The position numbers and the translations under genes are program-made. This document shows, piece after piece, positions 1 to 11,100 of a DNA stretch of 64,000 bases; within the stretch, counting starts at the first letter, position 1; the number at the start of each line of letters is the position of its first letter. The DNA lies in NCBI GenBank assembly GCA_013397455.1, contig VYZB01000237.1, positions 1,166,472 through 1,230,471 of the forward strand. The letters are read 5' to 3'. The stretch comes from Crotophaga sulcirostris (taxonomy: Eukaryota; Chordata; Aves; Cuculiformes; Crotophagidae). The notes under the pieces were generated by a model. It searched no databases. It was not told the origin of the DNA and saw only the letters and a program-made list of their open reading frames with translations.

Positions 1-1918
1 AGTGTAGATAAAGCTGCGGTAGATGCCTACCAAAAAGCCTCAGAGTCCTGACAGGAGTGGTCCCTTTCCAGTTATCTAAGGGCTGTCCATTATTTCTTTT
101 GAATGAAGAAAATTGCTGCAACAGTCACACTGCCCTTACAGTGCACTAGCTTTCATAAATCAGAACAACAGGCAAAGTGAAGAAACATAGCTTCAAGTTT
201 CTGCCCAGGAATGTAATATGCTACAGCATGTTACACAATGCAGTGAGGGAAAATATATAGATATTCTTCCTAATCAGTACAGCTGCATACAGCTTTCCTT
301 TGTGATGATGGTGCTCCGTTTTCTTTTAACCCAGATGTTAGACCTTCAACAAAAGTGCATCTACTACATAAAGTTAACTGCACTTATGAATGCTCCTACT
401 TCTCATTAACATAAATTAGTTCAGGAGAGCATTTCTCAATGATAGAAAGACATACAGCCTTGGACTTGTAACGATGTGTCAGGAAACAGGACGTCTGCAT
501 ATGCACAATTACTGTAGACCAGCAGCCACAGATAATTTCTTCGAATGTCAAAGATGGCAAAACAACAGGGAAGAATCTTGAGAAATACCAATAACAAGCT
601 GAGTTACCAGGTGCTCTTAATATTTTCCTTTTGAAGAGACTCCCTTCAAAAATTCAGAAAATTGTTTGCATTCACACTTGGAAAGCAGAAAATACACATC
701 TCATTTCTTCACACATCAAGTCATGTTTAGAAAACCTATTCATAACTTCTATCAACACATTTGACAGACCACAAAGCAAGACTGACGGCAAACATGTGGT
801 GAGAATTGCAATAAAAGACACAGAAGATGCAATAAAAAATTACAACTGTTCAAGCCTTATAAATCAAACTGCAAAATATATCGATGAGATCAAACTAGTA
901 AACATCAGATTAGACTCTGACTAAATTTATTGTTCACACTGACCTTTCGTATAAAGCAAAGGAAATTTATGTGAGCAGAGACTACAGGCCTAGGCACAAA
1001 AGGCCAAAGAGTTAAGATGTGAGCCCCTAGAACCTCTTGAACTTAACACAGATGTGCCCTATTTTGCAGTTGAAGTGGTTTGGAACTGGAGAAGCAAAAG
1101 AACAAAGTTTACAATGTAGGTTAAAGATCTTAAATCATCTGTCACATCTTTTCTCAATGGTTTTAGTAAGACTAAAACATTTAGTACTGTTTTGAGGGGA
1201 AAAAAGGAAATCTTGAAAAGCTTTCAAATATGAAAAACAAAATGTTTACAGAGAGGCAAGTCAACAGGAGTGATTAAGAAAACAGGAAGACAAAGAAGAT
1301 AGTTAAAGCTTAAACATACTCAACATGAACAATCGCTGAACTATCATAATATTTCAACTCTGAACGCAGAGAAAAAAAAAAAATCAGTGAAGTCTAGTGC
1401 AGAATACTACCAGTTATACTAGCACAGAAACCAAAAACTACACACCAAAGGAAAATAAAATTAACAATATATTTTACATGACAATACTTTTCTATTTAGT
1501 TGATACTCTGCATGGCGTTCCTATAACTACCTGTCTCGACTGGCTGCTCTAAATTAATTGATAATGTCAAGAAAAATAGGCACAGTGTAACCAACTTTTC
1601 CAACAGTATTTACAATTTCTATTCTCAGTAGTCTTTTCCCTTCAACTTAGCCTCCTCGGGAGTTCACCATCTAAAAATCAGAACTGAAAGAAATTCACCA
1701 GAGCCTTGGATTTGTAAAGTGTATCACCCTAATATACTGGAGCATTTCAGAAGTGTAATCCATGCCCAAATCTAATTAAAGCAATATCAACAACATACTT
1801 AACACTAAGCTCTAGTTGTCTTTTAAGATTAAATATTATATACTTATATGAAGACTATAAACTTTTAGAAAGTAAAGACATTTTTGCCAAAGAATAGAAA
1901 ACTGCAATTGACCTTTAC
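1..1918 (-). other. DOCK4: DOCK4 intron 3 (partial, 5' part)
   Basis: This is AT-rich sequence downstream of the exon 3 donor at 1918. I found no further DOCK4 exon, no CR1 tail and no other recognisable element. The short open frames here (for example 631-924 on the plus strand) resemble no family I know. Confidence 0.8.
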
Positions 1919-1959
1919 CTTAACATTGGGGTTTTTTAAGGCAAATCCTCTGTACCATC
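1919..1959 (-). CDS. DOCK4: DOCK4 exon 3 (SH3 domain, conserved Trp)
   Basis: This 41-bp exon is too short for ordinary ORF detection. Its first two bases (GA) complete the Gly codon begun by exon 2, and it then reads WYRGFALKNPNVK. That is the direct continuation of the DOCK4 SH3 domain after CDG, about residues 41-54. It carries the conserved SH3 tryptophan (first residue after the split Gly), which in SH3 domains lines the ligand groove. The acceptor is a pyrimidine-rich run ending ttcttcacag at 1960, and the donor is GTAAAG starting at 1918. The Val before the last Lys is Ile in the human protein as I recall it, a conservative change. The exact phase match with exon 2 and the expected peptide order make a chance match very unlikely. 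The next DOCK4 peptide (GIFPSSY) was searched for on the minus strand of 1-1918 and was not found, so exon 4 probably lies to the left of the window. Confidence 0.93.
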
Positions 1960-2946
1960 CTGTGAAGAAAGAACAGTTTGTTTTTCGAAGTATGCAAATC
2001 ATTTCCATACGTAAAACAGATTCATCTTTCCCTTTTCTTTACAGATATGACAGTTACACAGTGTTGTCAGACAGCACTCATTTAAAAGATTTTCCATGCA
2101 ATTAAAGCTCATATTCAGGTGACCTAATTCACACCATTTCAGAAATTACTCTTTAATCCTGCATCCCCAAATGTTTCTACCAATGTAACCCAGGTGTATT
2201 TTGCACTAGACACCATACCAAACAAAAGAGAAATGGTTTCATATTCTTTATTAACATTTACAAGTCATTTTTGGACTTCATGTTCTAAATCTATGAACCA
2301 CATTACTATACAAAATTTATAATATACCTGATTCAAAAGACCAGATCCTATGCCTCTTGCAAGAAAATTTCTTACAAGATTAACAGTATATAATCTTGAT
2401 ACGAAAGCAAAAAATACTTATATAAACCTATAGGATCAAAAAAATCATACTGACAGGTGAGACTCAGGAAACATATTAAGGAGGCAGATTACGAAAAACG
2501 CAACTTTATTTCTTTTACACTAGTAATGGGCATTTGCTGAAATTATATTAGTATTCTCTACCTCAGAACAGAGGCAGAGGAGAATGTTTACACTGCTTCA
2601 AGATTTAAATTTATTACTTTGAATTCATTTGAAACAGTATTGGCAGCAGCCTGACTTCCCTTGGAAATACCAGGGAAGTAGAAGAATCACAATGAGAACA
2701 CCTTGGGTTTTTTGCTGTTAACCTCTATGAATGTTTATTAAACAGAGCAATTAAGAATGTACTGCAAATTAATTATTATAAGGATTAGAGCTCATTGGAA
2801 TTGCGAAAAAAATGAAGAGGCCAGAATGCATTATATTATTGACTAAAAAAATGTGTTAATTTAAGAAAATAAATGAATAGTAATGGGGTTTAAATGAGTA
2901 GTACACAAAAGTTCACTGTCACTAGAATTTCCACCTGCAAACTCAC
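1960..2946 (-). other. DOCK4: DOCK4 intron 2
   Basis: This 987-bp GT-AG intron separates the two recognised exons and is phase 1. It is AT-rich, and I see no repeat or second gene in it. A single octamer-type ATGCAAAT lies near 1994, which is not unusual by chance. Confidence 0.9.
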
Positions 2947-3030
2947 CATCACATTTCTCTAGTATCTGAACGGTGTCTCCAATCTCCAGTGATAGGCCAT
3001 GGGGGACTGTCCCTCGAAAACCAGCTATTA
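2947..3030 (-). CDS. DOCK4: DOCK4 exon 2 (SH3 domain, first part)
   Basis: This 84-bp internal exon encodes about 28 residues, including FRGTVPHGLSLEIGDTV and QILEKCDG. These match the start of the SH3 domain of DOCK4, a DOCK-B family guanine nucleotide exchange factor for Rac and Rap GTPases that works with ELMO proteins at the plasma membrane. It fits DOCK4 better than the paralogue DOCK3, which as I recall reads SFRGSVPQGLVLEIGE here. The acceptor is a pyrimidine-rich tract ending in cag just above 3030, and the donor is GTGAGT starting at 2946. The exon begins with the last two bases of a Val codon and ends with the first base of a Gly codon, so it is symmetric phase 1. It corresponds to roughly residues 13-41 of human DOCK4 as I recall it, with Ser to Gly and Tyr to His differences. 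The frame stays open into both introns for a short way, but that extension is not coding. Confidence 0.93.
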
Positions 3031-4706
3031 CTGAAAAAGATAACAAGTTTCGATTATTTACTATATTAAAACACAAATTATTAGTCCTCTTTTGAACACA
3101 TAGCATATTAACAGGGGAAGTTAAATGTTAAAACTAATAGGCTTACTGAAATTTAACAAGCTATAGAAAGAATTGGAAATTAAGCCACTTTTGTAAGCAA
3201 AAATTTAAAACACAGGACTTTGAGAAAACCCTTAACACTTACAGATCTACATGAATAGAAAGCTTGCACTGGAGAACACCGTTAACTAGACCTTAGCTAA
3301 CCTGAAGGACAGCAATTGTTTCATTCCAAATGCTCACAGTAGCACATATTAGACCTCAGAAGTCCGTAAGCTGAACGTGCCAATGTTTTTGTTTCCATTT
3401 ATGCCACCCACACACCACAAAAGGAAAGCCTTATTTCACATGCACCTAATGGATCCTATAGATCCAACACTCCAAATGCGAGGAAACTGTTAGGACATGC
3501 AGACCAGTACAGTATGCCGTTCTTTAAAATATGTTAAGAGCACACACATTCTCCCCTGCAGCTTCCTCAAAGAAAGTGAAGTCGAGGTCATGAGCTCCGT
3601 CTGGGACAAAAGCTACAGAAATGGGCTTCCCTCCTTGGAGACAAAACATGTCTCAGGAAAAAAAAAATGTCCACCTGAGGAGTAATGTTCCCAAGTACTT
3701 AAAATGGTCAAACTGTAAATCTTATATTGTTAGTGCTAAAAAAATAGCCAGCTACTTTTTTTTTCTTTCAGAACCAAAAGATAATACTCAAAAGCCACTC
3801 AAAACACTCATTCCTACAAATACCAAAAATCCATTAACATGCTAGATACCTAGAAAGCAACTCAGCTATTCAACCTTGTGTGCACTGTATTTGAATTTCT
3901 TAATAAAAATATTGCCTAATTCAGGCCATCAGGTTAAGAAACAGTGATTTTGATGCTTTATATTGTAAATTTCTTTTGGAGCTTAATTTTGAAGTTGCTT
4001 AACAGCAATCTTGCCACTATCAAATCTCTATCCATCTAGATAGCAAATCCCAAATCTCACAGCAAAGGAAAAAACCCCACCAACTCAGAGGCATGAGAAC
4101 AAATATTCACATGTAAATGCCAAAAGGAAACCCCATGGGTGCAGATACACATATTAAGCAACTACTTTTCTATTAAAGGACTTGCAAGGTTTAGAGTCAC
4201 AACAATTCATTTCAGCAGCTCTCCCCTGCTGTCGGAGGTCTCCCCCGCCACAAGTAGAGAATACGCTCAAACACAATGTAACCTGTCATCCACCGCCTGT
4301 GCTTGTCACAGTGTTCCTCAAAGGCAGTAGGAGAGATTAGCTGTCAGCAACCATGAAAACTGAAAATTCATTTGTGAAACTTTGCAAGAAAGTTTCAGAT
4401 TTCAATAGTAAACCACAGGCTATGGTTTACAGTACAGGATGGCATTTATAAAAATGTACCAAAAGAACAATCTTCCTTCGGAATCTGAAGGCTTCAAAAC
4501 TCACTGAAATCAATCATCTCTTCAATCATTTCTAAATCATTACTGTGCGTAACCCACAGTCTTTATTTATCCCTTCGAAAAAAGCCTGTGAGATTGCGCA
4601 CCTGGTCAGTCCCTAAGAGTCTGATATAACATGAGACCAGTATTTGAAGCACTGAGCATAATTTTTCTTCCCCAAGGCATGTGTATTGAATCAATTTCTT
4701 TATTTT
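3031..4706. other. Unique intronic sequence, exon 2 to first CR1
   Basis: AT-rich sequence just upstream of exon 2, including its polypyrimidine tract and probable branch-point region near 3031-3070. I see no repeat or gene in the remainder. Confidence 0.6.
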
Positions 4707-5397
4707 CACAGTATCACAGTATCACAAGGTTGGAAAGCACCTCTAAGATCATCAAGTCCAACCTATAAGTCAACACTAACACCATCCCATCATCTAAACC
4801 ATGGCACTCAGTGCCTCATCCAGTCTTCCCTTAAACACATCCAGGGTCGGCGACTCCACCACCTCACTGGGCAGCGCATTCCAGGGGCCAATCACCCTTT
4901 CAGTGAAGAACTTATTCCTAACATCAAGTCTAAACTTCCTCTGACAAAGCTTAAGTCTATGTCCTCTAGTTCTGTCACTGGTCACCTGTGAGAAGAGACC
5001 AATACCCGCTTGACTACAACCTCCTTTTAGGTAGTTGTAGAGAGCAATAAGGTCACCCCTGAGCCTCCTCTTCTCCAGACTAAACAGCCCCAGCTCCCTC
5101 AGTCGCTCCTCATAGGGCTTGTGCTCCAGCCCCTTCACCATCTTTGTTGCTCTCCTCTGGACACCCTCCAGTATCCTGACATCTTTCCCAAACTGAGGGG
5201 CCCAGAACTGCACACAGTATTCAAGGTGAGGCCTGACCAGTGCCGAGTAGAGGGGGACAATAACTTCTCTGGTCCTGCTTACCACACTATTCCTGATGCA
5301 GGCCAGGATGCCATTGGCCTTCTTGGCCACCTGAGCACACTGCTGGCTCATGTTGAGCTTCCTGTCAACCAGCACTCCCAGGTCCCTTTCTGCCTGA
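4707..5397 (-). mobile_element. CR1 LINE, 5'-truncated, long open ORF2 tail
   Basis: This minus-strand CR1 retrotransposon 3' fragment is about 690 bp long. Its plus-strand left edge has two copies of a cacagtat-type tail, followed by the family's terminal sequence (ggttggaaagcacctct). A frame of about 193 codons without a stop (5375 down to 4794) encodes the C-terminal part of the CR1 reverse transcriptase, with the hallmarks [38 protein letters not shown] and [19 protein letters not shown]. The catalytic RT core and endonuclease are missing, so it cannot move by itself. The intact frame suggests it is the youngest CR1 here. The 6-bp word TATTTT occurs on both flanks (4701-4706 and 5399-5404) and may be a short target duplication. 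Confidence 0.95.
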
Positions 5398-6887
5398 CTA
5401 TTTTGATGTTTTTCCTACTCTCCAAGGTATTTACACAGATCTAAAGCACCCCAAGATAAGAATTAGGAAATAAAAAGAGGTACTTTGGTTCCCCACCACA
5501 ATCAAGCCTAACATTTTTCAAGAGGGTAAGTTGCAAGACAGCATATACACTTTGAAAAAGTTTGTCTAAGAGCTGAAAATAGATAATTTTTCAATTACTT
5601 TGTATATGAATATCTAAAAATTACAACAGCTTATTAACTATCAACAAATTAAAATAAAACCAAAACACCCTGAATATCAATACAATCTATATCTAAATTC
5701 CTCTGTGGCACCGGAATGACCAGAGTCATTCTGGTCACATTTCTTGCTTGCAAGGAGCAAAACCGAGTTATGAAGCCTGCCAAAACAGCACGTACAGCCA
5801 TGGAAATAAAACCAAGGAATTAATACAAAAAGCATGCAAAACCAAACCAAACCCTGTGTGTTATTACACTTGTGAGATGTCTTATTTTTAAATTCCATGA
5901 GATAAAAAGAATGACAGTAATTTTCTCCTTAAGACCCAATATATCCTGTCACATTGTTACGATCCCACTTTGGTGTGACCTTCAGTTTTTATTATTTAGT
6001 TACTAGACCTGTTAAAAGAAGTTTCCAAGATAACTTTCAGGACAAAAAAAAAATTGAAAACTGACACAGTGTAGAAAATAGCTAGAGTTCATTTTAGAGC
6101 ACACATAGAAGAAAAATTGTACATTGAAATATCTTCTAGAAGGATAGCCTGCAGAGTACCAGAAAAAAGAAAGAAAGAAACGAGGGCATCACCTGTACCA
6201 CTGAGCCAGCACATTCCCTCAATCCACTTGCAAAACTCTGGCTGGTCTTGCAGTGAGGTCAGCCTGAAAAGAGGCACCCCTTGGTCTTCAGCACTTGCAT
6301 TCAAAGCAAAAGAAAGTGTACTGCAGAGCAGCTGAGAATTTAATGCAAGGCACAAGAATCCACAGACAAACTTATAATCACACAAAGCCTTACCTTGCTA
6401 ACTTTTCTACGAACCAAGTCATGTTACAGAACTGGGACCAAGACAGAAAGTGTTTATGCATGTCTTTTTAGTTTATCCGTGGGGTATATACATAAATAAG
6501 ACTACAGGGAAGGTAACAATGAAGTTGTGGAAGAAGGCGGCTACAGTTCCACCACAGACGATCCCAGGGTTCAGTGACTCAGCTAGGACACAAGGTTCTT
6601 AACCAAGCCATAACATAAGTTTGATGTACTTAACTTCATGCCTTTTCTTCCAATGAGCACATTGTTCTGCAACACTCTGCAGATGATCCTTAATTCTTTC
6701 TCCTAGTTGTAGTAAGCATATAATTAATCACTCTGCAGTGAACACGGCTTAAGGTGTTCTCAGTCTAACTCAAGGTTAGTACACATCTATCACACTCATA
6801 GAACTGGACTTTATATATACATACACATTCCACTGAGCCATGTGCATCAAATCTCAAGCACAGCATAGTCAGCCAGTCGAGGGACGT
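5398..6887. other. Unique intronic sequence
   Basis: AT-rich intron between two CR1 copies. It contains a short GAAA run near 6168-6180. I see no gene and no further repeat. Confidence 0.5.
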
Positions 6888-7247
6888 GACTGTGGGGGGA
6901 CCTCATAGCTGTTTACTGCCTTCTCACAAAGGAAAGGAGGAGAAACATGTGCTGATCTCTTCTCCCTGGTGACCTATGACAGGACTAGAGGTAATGGCAG
7001 GAAGACGTGCCAGGGGAGGTGTATATTGGGTATTAGGAAGAGGTTCTTCACCCACTGGGTGGTGAAGCACTGGAACAGCTCCCCAGGGAAGTAGTCATGG
7101 TACCAAGTCTGCCAGTATTCAAGAAGCACTTGGACAATCTCCTCAGTCACACGGTGTGAATGTCGGGAGTGTCCTATGTAGGGACAGGAGTTGGACTTGA
7201 TGATCCTTTTGGGTCCCTTCCAACTTGGGTAATTCTATGATTCTATG
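6888..7247 (+). mobile_element. CR1 LINE 3' end
   Basis: This plus-strand CR1 3' fragment of about 360 bp includes the stretch gaagcactggaacagctccc and ends in the terminal tail attctatgattctatga at 7231-7247. It is 5'-truncated and diverged, with no useful open frame. Its subfamily resembles the fragment at 40050-40254 (shared ggagcactggaac and ggagttgg blocks) rather than the 21.1 and 42.0 kb copies. Confidence 0.93.
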
Positions 7248-8090
7248 AAATATGCAGCATTTTCATTCTTATGACAGTAGCGAGTGGGGTTATCACCTTC
7301 TCTCACTTCCTTGCCACTGGATAGTTTAGAGCTTAGAAAAGAAGGCTAGATAAGAGACAGAACATATATATATAGCTTACCTACAGATATCTGCAGTCTT
7401 TGCAGATGTGCTACCTCCCCAGGAAGCCAGGTATCAAAAGCACTTACCTAGATACGTTTTTTCATCAGTGTAGTACCTCAAGGTCATATAAATGTCCTAT
7501 TTGCGTTTCAAACAAGGGCACAGTGATTAATGACCTCATCAATCACCTGTCAGGCATGGGAGAAATGTAGACTCCACAGCAGAAATTTGAAGGAGGATAT
7601 ATACTGAGAAGTGCCTTAGAAACTGACTTCAAATACAGCAGATGACTGGCATTATTAAATATTTTCTTGCCACCAAAGGGTACTCAGAGAGTAAGAAACA
7701 AGAAACAACACCGGACACAAAAACAGAATTCATACAGAAGGTGAAATCATATGCTGACAACTACAGTGACATGTGATTTGAGTTTAATGTCAAGCTTAAA
7801 ATTTCTAGAGTATTCTGCACTAGAGATGCAGTGAATCCCAAGCTATGAAACAACCCATTTCTGCGAGAACTATGGACAGATAATCAGAAAGAAAACCTGC
7901 ATGAAACAACCAGTTAGGCTACCTGTCTGTGATGAACTGCTATTCAAAGCTACTAATATTTTCTTAATATTCTCCTTCTATATTTCAATAGGACAGTCAG
8001 TTCAATTAAGAAAGTGGGAACTCACCTTGTGTTCATCTAGAGCACAGCACTGTTGCTCTAAAAAGTAAAACAAGATTCTTTTTCTACTTG

Positions 8091-8140
8091 CAAAAATGCA
8101 TTCAAATCTCACGCGTTACAAAAATGCATTTGAGACTCAC
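8091..8140. repeat. 22-bp direct repeat, two copies
   Basis: Two copies at 8091-8112 and 8119-8140 share caaaaatgcatt and end in ctcac, with about 18 of 22 bases identical and a 6-bp spacer. This is probably a small local duplication. Confidence 0.7.
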
Positions 8141-11100
8141 TGAGAGCACACTGGGTTTCGTGGGTTGCTTGACTTTTTGTTTTTAACATGAAAAGGTCTG
8201 CCCACAAAAGGGTGTAATGCGACACGGGTGCTCAAGATGCTCCTCTCCCCACAAATGAAAATTAAGCTCAACATTACAAAGGAAGACAAATGCAATACAC
8301 CACAACTTCTGGCTGAACAGCAGGAGGTACATCCACACATGTGGAGGAATCAATAGCAGTAGAGGCAATATTGACAGCAGCTACTAATACCTCAGAAATG
8401 AGCATTTGTACTAAAACAGCACACTTGGATTTCACATAAGAAAAAACAGTCCTCCAACTGAAGAAAGAAGGGCGCAAGGATGCATGTTAGAAAAATTTAA
8501 ATAGTTTAATAATTACTTGGCCATATTACGCATGCTAAATGCTGGAGTAAAAACTAGACTCCAGTTCAGTAATTTAAGCCATGATGTTGCAGCTATCAGA
8601 GAGGGCGTATGAACGACACAGAAATGTGGTAAAAACACTGCAAAAAGATTTGGAGGGCAGGAACGCTATGTCAGAGGGACTAATTTTGACAGGGAACAAG
8701 ACGCTGTGATAGAAAAGGAAGTGATTAGCTCGTAACAGAGGTGGGTGGTTCAGTTCAAAGTTTTGCTCGGGGTTAAATTCTTAACATTTTTATGCCTGAA
8801 ATAACTGGAGACGTGCACATAAGAACTAATGAGGCAGACATTGTTGTTCCTTTCCTCCTAACAGATGACCAGAAGCTACCATTGATTCCAGATATTATCT
8901 ACTATAATTGAAATTAGGTCCTCTCAGTGGCAAAAGCAATTTTTAAAGGTTTTATTCTGGACTTAAGGAGCCAATCTTTCACCTAGTTGTGAGTTTCAGA
9001 TACAACTGTCTCAAGGGTTTTCTTTTCTATTCACCAGTTGAAAAAACAATCAGAAAAGCTGTAATAAATGAAATTGGGGAGCTTCTAATGTTAAACAGAG
9101 CTTTGAGTTTAGTTAAAATAATAATTCTCTGTTGCACATTTTCTTCATGATGGAAAATTGAGCTTAGTTTTATGCAGGTTTTTAGGTGATGAGTAATGAT
9201 ATACAGATATTAACCTTTGAGGAAGGCTGTGAGTCAGTGGTCTCTATTGCAGAAATATGAAAAACTATCATTTGATACGTACTTATGGATAGCAAATACA
9301 ACAGACATCTGGCACCATGAGCAGTTGCAGAAAACGCAACATTAGAGAGAGTACACCATCAGGACAACCATTAAAAACTAATAACAACAATCAGATCAAC
9401 CACTCTACCCAGTATATTGTTTGCAAACTCATTTCTGAAGCTACTGACCACAGGCAAGCAATGCAAGCACCCAGTGGTACAGCTCTCAGTATTTTGTAGC
9501 ACAGGAGATCTTCTAAACCAGACATGGTATTTCTGTGTTCAACTACCATTAATAGATTTTTCTTCTATGAATCTGCCTAATCAGGCTTTACGTGCATCAT
9601 AATGTCAGTGTCCACAAACTCACACTAAGTTTTCCAGTTTAAATATGCTTCACAGAAAATAAATCTTCCATTTGTTTTACAGTGCCACTTAAAATTTCAT
9701 GTCCCCTTGTTCTTGTGGGAAAGTTTGAATAAGCAATCTTTTATCATCCTCTCTGTGCCTTAGCTGTACCTTTTCCAGGATGAAGCTTTTTCTTCTCAAA
9801 AGAACGTAAAGAACATCTTTAGGTTTCTAAAGAGGCAGAATTTTTAGAAGTAGAAACACACACAAGCACACAATTTTGCTAACGCAGAATGCCAAACCTC
9901 ACTGTACAAGGCCATCAGGCACACTGAACTTTGCCTGCGTATGAATTGATCTGGATGGAGCAGCATAATAGCAGAGCTGCATGCTCATGCTTCTAATACA
10001 CGAGTTAATTTGGGCATCTGTTCAGTAATGCACTGTTCTGCCTACAGGTCCCCTAGCAGGTTTGCTGCAAACCAAAACCAAGCTAATGACAGTGGCACAA
10101 AAGCAGAAGGGACAGGGCAGGGAGGGGCAGAAATCAATCTAATCTCCTTTCAACAAACAATATATATGAACGTTAGTTTCAATAACAAAAGTGATCCTTA
10201 AATCTCTTGCAGATTGCTAAGGATAAACATTCTCAAATTTATATTGAAATGAAAGAATGCGAGTTCTCACACCTGTATATGTATTTATATGTACACTGCG
10301 ATTAAAAGGATCAAACACACAGTTCAGATGATGACAGTGCAGGACTCCTGCATGTGTCTTGAGCACCTGAAGTGCTACTCACATGTAGCAGTCAAATGTT
10401 CTTTCGAGGTAAGTGTTCGCTCACAGTTTTCTTAAGAAGAACATTTATTGAACAGCTATTCATGAAAATATCTCAAGGTACATCAATATTCAAAAAAGCT
10501 TGTATCAATGTCCAAGCTTTGAAAATACTATGTATAGTGGAATACTTATGTACAACTGTCCTTCACTTCTCTGAAAAAAAAACCAAAGCCAAACCATCTG
10601 GAATTCCTACTGCTAACAGCATGAGCTACCTATACAGATAAAGCAAATGCCAAGTCTGAAATACATAAAGGACACAGAGGTACAACAGAACGTATTCCCT
10701 CTTGTCTCAGCATTTGAATCCAGCAAGGTAATCACTTTCAAATCCCTGATTATAATGCTGCCAAAAACCACAGGACTATGCTAACACAGATAACCAGTTC
10801 AGTGTGACTGTCTAAACATTTGTCAAGCTCTTCTCATGCTGCATCTCAGCTACAGGAAGGAGCCTTAGCATCTCTTTGATAATAGCTTGATAGTTCCCCC
10901 AACACCTGCACATATTTTTGCTTACCCCTTCCTTTGAGTACCCTAGTTATTACATGCTATATCTTAGGAAAGAGCACTAAATTAACAAGTGAGGGTTTCC
11001 TTCTTGCTGTTGAGAATGGCTGCCAAGCTAGAACACCAAAACTGGAATAATTCAGCATGTACCATCAGGCTCCCTGTCCTTGCAGGTATGAGATGTCGCT

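Noticed and set aside
240..262. Possible DOCK4 exon 4 (minus strand reading YFPS-like)
   Set aside because: There is no AG acceptor in the right place and the peptide does not continue as GIFPSSY.
1993..2000. Isolated octamer ATGCAAAT (others near 18852 and 46397)
   Set aside because: Single 8-mers are expected several times by chance in 64 kb of AT-rich DNA. Only the cluster at 31.05 kb was kept.
5121..5444. 107-codon plus-strand frame
   Set aside because: Antisense of the minus-strand CR1 reverse transcriptase frame.
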